Shown here: positions 57,457 through 64,000 of the stretch, piece after piece
Layout: each line of letters opens with the position of its first letter
Numbering within the stretch: position 1 is the first letter of the stretch
Translations under genes and position numbers: made by a program
Notes under the pieces: generated by a model
What the model saw: only the letters and a program-made list of their open reading frames with translations
Told to the model about the DNA's origin: nothing
Databases searched by the model: none
Source: Heterodera schachtii
Lineage: Eukaryota; Nematoda; Chromadorea; Rhabditida; Heteroderidae
Assembly: GCA_023374025.1 (NCBI GenBank)
Contig: SIJG01000131.1
Span: 1 to 64,000, forward strand
DNA: 64,000 nt
Direction of reading: 5' to 3'

Positions 57457-60400
57457 TTAGCTAAAAAATCGCCCGATTTCGATCAGCGTTTTTTCGCTTC
57501 CATTTTCTGCTGATCCTTCTCCGCTGTTTTGTTGATGTTCATCTCTGTTCGGATCATTATTTTGATCAGCAGCAGCTGTACGGCTGATCAAACGCCAATT
57601 TGTTTCACTCAGACGATTCAATGCAAGATGTTGGTCCTCAAATTCCGCCAAATATAAATCCTCAAAATCGCAGAGATCAACAACAAATTGGGGCACAGGC
57701 ACAATGGGTTCCTTGAAATAAAATGATTTAAATGAAATGAAAATGATTAATAAATATCGTTAAAGATAATTTCAATTTCAAAATTTATATATAAAAAAAA
57801 CCATTTTAATGATGTAAATTTTTTGAACGAATTTTGAAAATTTTAAAATAAATAAATTTTAAAAAAGCTTGGAAAATTATTAGAATTTTTTTTATTTTTT
57901 AATTTGTTTAAAAAATTATTTATTAAGTTGTTCCATTGTACGAGTTGTCATCACAAATGACTTCCTTTCTTTTTTTGTTTTAGTTCATTTTTTATTAAAA
58001 TAATATTATTTTGCCTGTACCCCTCTGTATTCGCTGATTAGTGTGGCGATCACCAAATTGACCGGTTCAGCTGAGACGGTATCACAATAATATCCATATA
58101 CAGTCAATGATTTTTTCGCTTAAAAAATATGTAAATTTCTACAAAAAAAATATTTTGTAAAACTTGAAAAATTTAAGCATAATCCGAAGGCCGAAATTTC
58201 AAGGATAAGTTTAGTACTTTCTAAGCACATTCAAGTGTAAAATTCTTAAAAATTTTATTAAATTTGATTTTTTCACAATTTTCATTTGGTGATTGGGCTG
58301 AAAACCGATGATTTTATTCGGAATAAAAATTTCTTAATCAAAAATTAAAACCGGACCAAATTCTGACGAATTTTTGAGCCAATTCAACACACTGATCGGC
58401 TCAAATTCGAGCCAGTGAATTTCAATGCTAGGACATCGCAGAACATAGGGACAGGCCATAAATTCAGCGGGAATTTGCCGGTACAGTATCAAATGGCCAC
58501 ACCTTTAAAGTACTGTATGAAAAAAAAAAAAACAAAAAAATTGTTCAACTTTGAAAATGAAGCAAAAAAATCGGCCAATGAAATGCGTTGAGATGCCAAT
58601 GCCGACACAAAATTGTCAAGGTCATTAAAGTCCATTTGGCATTCAACAATTCGAGTGGAAAATTCACGAAGCAGTGAAAGCAATTGACGATCAAGTTGAC
58701 CTGAATTTTTGTGAATTTTAATTATTTTTTAGTGATTTATGGGAAAATAAATATAAAAGGCATCATGACAACTCGTACAATTACTAAGGTTGGGACTGGG
58801 CTTTAGGCTTAGGCCTAAGTTTTAGGCTAGGCCTTGGTTTAGGCTTGCTTGGGCCCAGGCTTAAACTTAGGTTTTATTTTGTAAAATACGCGCTACTAAA
58901 AAAGAAATCAAATTCAAATCCTTTAAAGATATTTTTGGTAATGCTACGGGGCTGAAATTTTGCAGCGAGGGGTAACTTGGGTAAGGCGCATTCAGGAAAA
59001 CTATAAGTTTTTTGGTCCGATGGCCAAATGAGCGCCAGGGACCATTTTCTCGTTTTTGCTTGCAGTTTTTGGCCCATAAAAGAAATTTTTTGAGAAATTT
59101 TGAAAATAATAATTCTATTTTTAAAAAAGTATATTAAAAAAAATTATCGAAATTAAAAAGCAGAAAATTTCTCGACAGATATTTTCGATAGATGTCGAAT
59201 TTCGAATCTGATTGTGCCGGATTCCAATTAAAATTCAAAACATGCCCTGAATGATGATCCGTCGGAAGCCAATGATGTTTGGGGGTGGATGGTCTGAAGG
59301 AATTGCGCCCCATTCCCATTTTAGCAAATTGCCATTTCCCAATTCTTCAAGATGCATAAACTTAATTAAATATAATTGATATTTAAACCAGGGCTAACAA
59401 CAGAAAATTTTCTAAATCAGCTTTCTGGCCGACAAAAAAATCAGCATTTTGGAAAATTTTATTCCGAAAAAACGGCCGGGAAAAATTTTGAAATTTATAT
59501 AAAAAATATCGTATACCATCAGATCATCACTGATAGCAGCTACGCATATTTCGTTGCCAATTTCAAATCTGCGCAATGACTCCTGTAAAATTGTGCCTTT
59601 TAAAAAGTTCATAATTAAGGCCTGGATTTGTGGGGAAAATCCCATTTAGGGGCCTAGTATAGGGGCGAAAAATCGTGAAATAGGGGCCGAAAATTGAAAA
59701 ATAATGGCGTTTTTTCTTATATTGTATTCTTTTTGTCAAAATATTTACCAAAAATTGTAAAAAAGTCAAAATATTAAAAAAAAAAATCTCAAAATATTTA
59801 AGTATATTTATGGATATGGACTTAAAACAAAGAATTTCCGCGCTAAATTAAAAAAAATCGTCAAATAGTACGTAAAAAATAGGGGAAAACACCAAAATTG
59901 GGGGCAAAAACCTAAAAAGACGGGCCCTATTCATAATATTCTATTTTTAAATTTTTATTATATAAATTTTCGTGATACTTAGCTAAATAAAAAAAATCTT
60001 TTGATCCTTAATTGGACGACTAATTGGTAGCCAATTAAAAATAATATTAATAATTTTTTTTTTTTCATACTTCGCTTTCCCAACAAATTTTTATGGGTTT
60101 TGCAACACGTGGACACAGTCTGTTGAGAATGGGTTCAGACAATGCCCAGAAACGTTGGCAAGTCATTTGGATGTGTTGATGTAAGTCAGTGAATGGCACA
60201 AATTTGAACACCTCGTCCCAAGTTTCGCTGGGAAGCCAACTGAAATGGAAAACTTTTAATTAAGGTTCGACGTGGACCTGGTTCCAGGCCTGGATTTTTC
60301 AGGATTTTTGCCCAGGATCCAGGTCCAGGCTAAACACAAAAAAAAATTGGATTTCCTGGACAAAGTTTAGAATTTTTATTTCAAGTGACCAATTTTTTTT

Positions 60401-61054
60401 TTAAAAAAAATGATAAATGAATTTAAAAACGCATTATTATTTAATTAAATTTTTTTAGATGTTCCAATTTTTTCAAATTTGTTTGCTTTTTCAAACAAAT
60501 TTTTAAAAAAATCAGTCCAGACCTCGAAAAGCCTGGGTTTTTCTCGGACCTGAAAGGTTTATTTTCAAAAAGTCGATTTCTTATTTTTAATTATTTGTAG
60601 AGCTTGGCGAAATTTTATTTTTAAATCTTTTGTTAGAAATTTATCTTATTAAGGCGATTGAGTTGGGCCTAATGGGTATAACCAATAAATATTTTTTAAT
60701 TTATTTTAATTTTTCACAAATTTTTTGATAAATTCCATAAGTTTTTAACTCAAGTTGTCAAATGATATTCTGGATGAAATTCTATGCAAAATTCGTTAAA
60801 AATAAAATTTTACCATCGATTAAAAAAAATGTTTTTTTAATTGAATTTTAAAAATTTTACATTGTTTTCTTTGGTTCAAGTGCTAGGTGACCACACTCAA
60901 ACAGACTGAACCAATTGTGTGCCGTTTCAATGTCAACAATATTTGGTCCTTCTACGGCACAAATTTGGCGCACTGTCTCCTCGGCATTAGTGCCTTTCTT
61001 CCAATAATGACGCAAAAGTGCGCGAATTGCATAAATTTCGGAAAGTTGCTCCAT
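57457..61054 (-). CDS. Mos1-type HTH plus F-box protein, eight exons, 397 aa
   Basis: Minus-strand exons 61054-60861, 60239-60071, 59582-59517, 59360-59246, 58700-58550, 58502-58357, 58118-58021 and 57711-57457. Every phase agrees and the total is 1194 bases with one stop. Intron 4 has a GC donor; the others are GT-AG. Residues 1-64 resemble the first helix-turn-helix of mariner/Mos1 transposase (LLRHYWKKGTNAEETVRQIC, AHNWFSLFECGHLALE). Residues about 66-105 are an F-box (LPSETWDEVFKFVPFTDLHQ, MTCQRFWAL). The rest (NIIGFRRIIIQ, LSLLREFSTRIVECQMDFND, SIEIHWLEFEPISVLNWL, VPQFVVDLCDFEDLYLAEF) looks like the C-terminal domain that follows the F-box in nematode families. F-box proteins bind SKP1 and present substrates to SCF ligase. 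HTH plus F-box joining is known in nematode F-box families, so this is a domesticated arrangement, not a transposon. Confidence 0.85.
59618..59935. repeat. ATAGGGGCCGAAAA-type element in the HTH/F-box gene intron
   Basis: AGGCCTGGATTTG on the left and GACGGGCCCTATT on the right bracket TAGGGGC(G/C)AAAAA units in inverted symmetry. It resembles the hAT-like elements but no target duplication was found. Confidence 0.5.
60263..60557. repeat. CCAGG/CCTGG-type element in intron 1 of the HTH/F-box gene
   Basis: GGACCTGG, CCAGGCCTGGATTTTTC and CCCAGGATCCAGGTCCAGG on the left mirror CAGACCTCGAAAAGCCTGG and CTCGGACCTG on the right. Ends not fixed. Confidence 0.5.
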
Positions 61055-61140
61055 TATTAGCCTAATTTAATTGAAAATTATTATTGAAAAATGCGCCGCG
61101 TATATATAAATTTTTTTAATTTTTAAGATTAGTTAATTAG

Positions 61141-61558
61141 TAGGGCTTCCTTTTTTAGGCAAATGCCTAAAATTTTTGCGCTCTTAATTCGTACAAATAA
61201 GCACGAAAAACGCATTTTCCGCTAGGTTTATTTTCAGGATTTTCGGAAAAATCCTTAACATTAAATGCAATAAAACAACAAATATATCCCTAGAAATGAC
61301 TCGAAAAAAATATCAGAAAATAAAAATTTAATATTTTTCTCGATAAAAATTTATTTAAAAATTGGCCTTAGTTGAACAAATTTGAATAATCAAATTAATA
61401 GCCAAAATTGAGTTTTTCTGTTTTGATTTTATGTATTTTCTATTAAAAGAAATTTTATTTGCCTATTTTTGTGCCTATTTATACCTATTTTACGATTTTT
61501 TTTTGTGCCTTTTTAGGCGCAAATTCTGCGGTTTTTGTGCCTAAAAAAGGAATCCCTA
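61141..61558. mobile_element. 418-bp hAT-like element, TSD TTAATTAG, GCCTAAAA arrays
   Basis: Starts TAGGGCTTCCTTTTTTAGGC and ends GCCTAAAAAAGGAATCCCTA. Perfect duplication TTAATTAG at 61133-61140 and 61559-61566. It lies about 85 bases upstream of the HTH/F-box start codon. Confidence 0.93.
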
Positions 61559-61931
61559 TTAATTAGTGACTATACATATACAAATTTAATTTATAAATTT
61601 AAAAAAATAAATAATTAAAAATGTTTTTTTTAATTTAAAATTACTGAAAAATAAAGTAATTGTCGAGAAGAAAAATGTGAATGAAAATCAATATATGTAC
61701 GTAAGCGAGCAAATGTTGGCGAAGAAAAGATGAAGGAAATGCCTCTCTGTCCCGTTTGAATTTTTTATAATTAGATAATTACGGATGGATTTAAATTTAT
61801 GGAAAATATGCCAAAATATTACAACTGTTTTTATGAAAAAAGGTTAAGTGATTTTTGATTGTATTTTATCGAAGAGAAAAAAATTCTAAAAATTAAAAAA
61901 TTTTGATAAAAAAAATAACAATAAAATTAAT

Positions 61932-63000
61932 TAGGGTTGGGCCCCCGACGTCGGGGTTGGAAAATTCGGGGTTCGGGGTTGTCGGGGTTGGAAGCGTCGG
62001 GATTCGGGTCGGGGTTGCCAAATCGTTCGGGGTCGGGGTTCGGGGTTTTTCAATTTTTGCCTTATACCATATAGTCAAAATTTTTTTTTTTTAGCTTAAA
62101 TTTTTTTTTATTATTCATAATAATACTTTTTTATACTTTTTTATTTCTTTTTATCATAGATATTTTTGAATAGAATTAATTAAAAACGATAAGAAATTTT
62201 TAAAATGAACAATTTTGTGAAAATTTGTAAAAATTGTCAAAATTTCAAAATTTTCCTCCGGCTCCGGGCCCCCAAAACTTATTTTTTCTTAAAAAATTTG
62301 GCTCAAAGTCGAAAAAATTGGTTATTTTTGGTGAAAAGCAGTTAACAAATTGCATTCTAATTCTCTAATTTTAAAAGTTTTGCGGCGGCGCTTACTTACA
62401 CCGCCGGACCCTTGTTCCCGAAAATTTTTTTTGTTTTTCAAATCATCTTTTTTTCGCGGCGCGCTTTTTCTAAAGACTTTTAGGAAAGGGGTCCGGCGGT
62501 GCCGATAGGCGCCGCCGGGCGAATTTTAAAATTTAAGCTTATTTTCTAATAGATTTTCACCAAAAAATTATGAATTTCCGTGAAATTTTTATTTATTTTT
62601 TTTATATTTTGGCAAAAATATTTTGAAAAATATTAACTTTTCATGATTTACTATAATTAAATTTTTTAATTTCAACGAAAGTAAAATTGGGTTTAATTTT
62701 TCAATAAATAATGCCAATGATGACCAATTATTTAAGGGTATTTAAAAAACCCTATTAATCATAAAAAAAAATAAATTATAAAAGAAAAAGTAAACCAGGA
62801 TCGAACTCATGTTTTTTTGCCTTTTATCTCACGAAAATGCCATTCTTAGGGGGTGTATATTTAACCCCGACCCCGGTCGGGGTTAAGGGTCGGGGTTCGG
62901 GGTTGTCGGGGTTGGAAGCGTCGGGGTTCGGGGTCGGGGTTTTCCCCGAAAATGGCCAAAAATGTCGGGGTTCGGGGGCGGGGTCGGGGGCCCAACCCTA
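61932..63000. mobile_element. 1069-bp hAT-like element, TSD AAATTAAT, TCGGGGTTGG arrays
   Basis: Starts TAGGGTTGGGCCCCCGAC and ends GGGGGCCCAACCCTA. Perfect duplication AAATTAAT at 61924-61931 and 63001-63008. TCGGGGTTCGGGGTTG units fill both ends. The interior has two oppositely oriented GC hairpin blocks (about 62385-62412 and 62490-62520) and the junction CATTCTTAGGGGGTGTATAT. A tRNA B-box-like GAGTTCGATCCTGG (minus, about 62790) is present. Confidence 0.95.
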
Positions 63001-63008
63001 AAATTAAT

Positions 63009-63828
63009 GGATAAATTTTTTAAAAATTGTCCAATATAAAAATAGAATAATGTATTTTTTTTATGCCGGCGCCGGATGGTTTGCCCAATTCGGCGTAATA
63101 AAAAAAATAATAATTTATAATTCGCTAAAAACATATGGATTGAATAATTTTTTCTTGATGTTATTCATTAATTATCACTTAAACAAAATTTTCAAATTGT
63201 AATGATCAAAAAACCAAATGATCAACAGAAAAGAGAAACAATTCAAAAATTTAAAGCAATCAAGAAAAGATGAAGCAAAACAGAAAATAATACCAACGGA
63301 AAAACAGAGTAGGAAAATTTTACGATGCCAGAAGATTTAGTTCAAACTATTAAAATTTTAAACATTTATTTTATTTTTTGATTCAATTTTTCAACATTAA
63401 TTTCTTCACATCAATGATTTTTTGTTGTTCAATTTCGCCACAAATTTCTGAACAACTCTTGTCGGAATGTGCTAATCTCCGGCTGATGCTTCTGCTGATG
63501 GCCAAGCTTGTTCTGCGTTTGTCGTTGTTTTCTGTTCAAAAATTGTGCAATTTGGCGTTCCGTCCTTTGTTTGGCCATTTGTCGGTGGCCAACATTGGCA
63601 TTTTGATCATTTGGTGAATTTTGTGCCACAAATTCGGACAATTTGTCACCACCAATGTGGGTTTCAAATGAGCGCTGTTGACCAGGACTGCGCAACAAAC
63701 ATTGGACAGGCGAAAAGTAGCAGGGCCTATTTTGGGAGACAATAAAACTTTAATTTTGGCGCAGAGACAAATCGCCTATTAGTCAAATCATAGGGCCACA
63801 ATTTACATTTTTTAATTGGTTATTTTAA
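63009..63828. other. Intergenic; possible Gln-rich exon on the minus strand
   Basis: 63698-63429 (minus) is open for about 90 codons with a hydrophilic Gln/Arg-rich sequence (QNANVGHRQMAKQRTERQIA) and a less AT-rich composition than its surroundings. It may be a terminal exon of a gene off the right edge or inactive DNA. No homology recognised. Confidence 0.3.
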
Positions 63829-64000
63829 CTAGGGTTCGGACCCCGCCCCCGTCCCCGGGGACGGGACAGGTTTTTTGGCCTCACCCCCGCCCCCGTGACT
63901 CAGACCCCCGCAACCCCCGCCCCCGCGACCTTCACCCCCGCGGGGGTGAAAATACACCCCTAAGAATGACATTTATTGGGATAAAAGGCAAAAAATTATA
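63829..64000. mobile_element. Left end of a GGGGGCGGGG-type hAT-like element
   Basis: TAGGGTTCGGACCCCGCCCC then arrays and the junction TACACCCCTAAGAATGACAT are the reverse complement of 8480-8672. The element continues beyond the window. Confidence 0.75.

Noticed and set aside
60861..61054. Mariner transposon at the HTH exon
   Set aside because: No catalytic domain or inverted repeats follow; the exon splices in phase to an F-box exon, so it is part of a host gene.
61903..62094. Gly/Val-rich frame
   Set aside because: Lies in TCGGGGTTGG arrays of the element at 61932.

Overview
The window is eukaryotic DNA: strongly AT-rich, with short AT-rich GT-AG introns (and several GC-AG introns), small multi-exon genes and dense small DNA repeats. 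The gene content (signal-peptide BTB-BACK-MATH proteins, a Mos1-type HTH plus F-box gene, lineage-expanded secreted families) points to a nematode. The base composition and secreted BTB/MATH repertoire suggest a tylenchid plant parasite, possibly a root-knot nematode (Meloidogyne). That assignment is inference. There is one unresolved base (N) near 15649. Most gene models below were built by hand from splice sites and reading-phase agreement.

Layout. 1-118 is the last exon of a paralogue lying mostly off the left edge. 2643-4718 and 6430-6727 hold a small Cys-rich secreted family and a Ly6-like gene. 9225-27760 and 34182-48560 are two copies of one large tandem segmental duplication. Each has a six-exon secreted gene on the minus strand (copy A at 9225-11539, copy C at 34182-37061) followed by a head-to-head pair of signal-peptide BTB-BACK-MATH genes (minus at 18176-22340 and plus at 23222-27699; minus at 42168-44236 and plus at 44622-48491). 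A third six-exon copy (B, plus, 31321-33525) lies inverted between them and converges on copy C. The second BTB pair is decayed: internal deletion, tandem triplication over a splice acceptor, and a transposon in the BACK exon.

49436-51927 is an unrecognised ten-exon secreted protein. 54170-55832 encodes a secreted, Lys-rich-tailed protein. 57457-61054 (minus) is a clean eight-exon gene joining a Mos1-type helix-turn-helix to an F-box and a C-terminal domain. The rest is mainly small non-autonomous DNA transposons and foldback elements. At least ten hAT-like elements have matching 8-bp target duplications, and each carries its own private set of subterminal short repeats. Two different foldback elements carry an identical 195-bp GC-rich, highly structured core.

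The BTB-BACK-MATH and F-box genes belong to ubiquitin-ligase adaptor classes (CUL3 and SCF). The BTB proteins carry signal peptides, which would put them outside the nematode cell. Four otherwise coherent genes are each broken by one single-base indel, mostly in homopolymers, so some apparent pseudogenes may be assembly errors.
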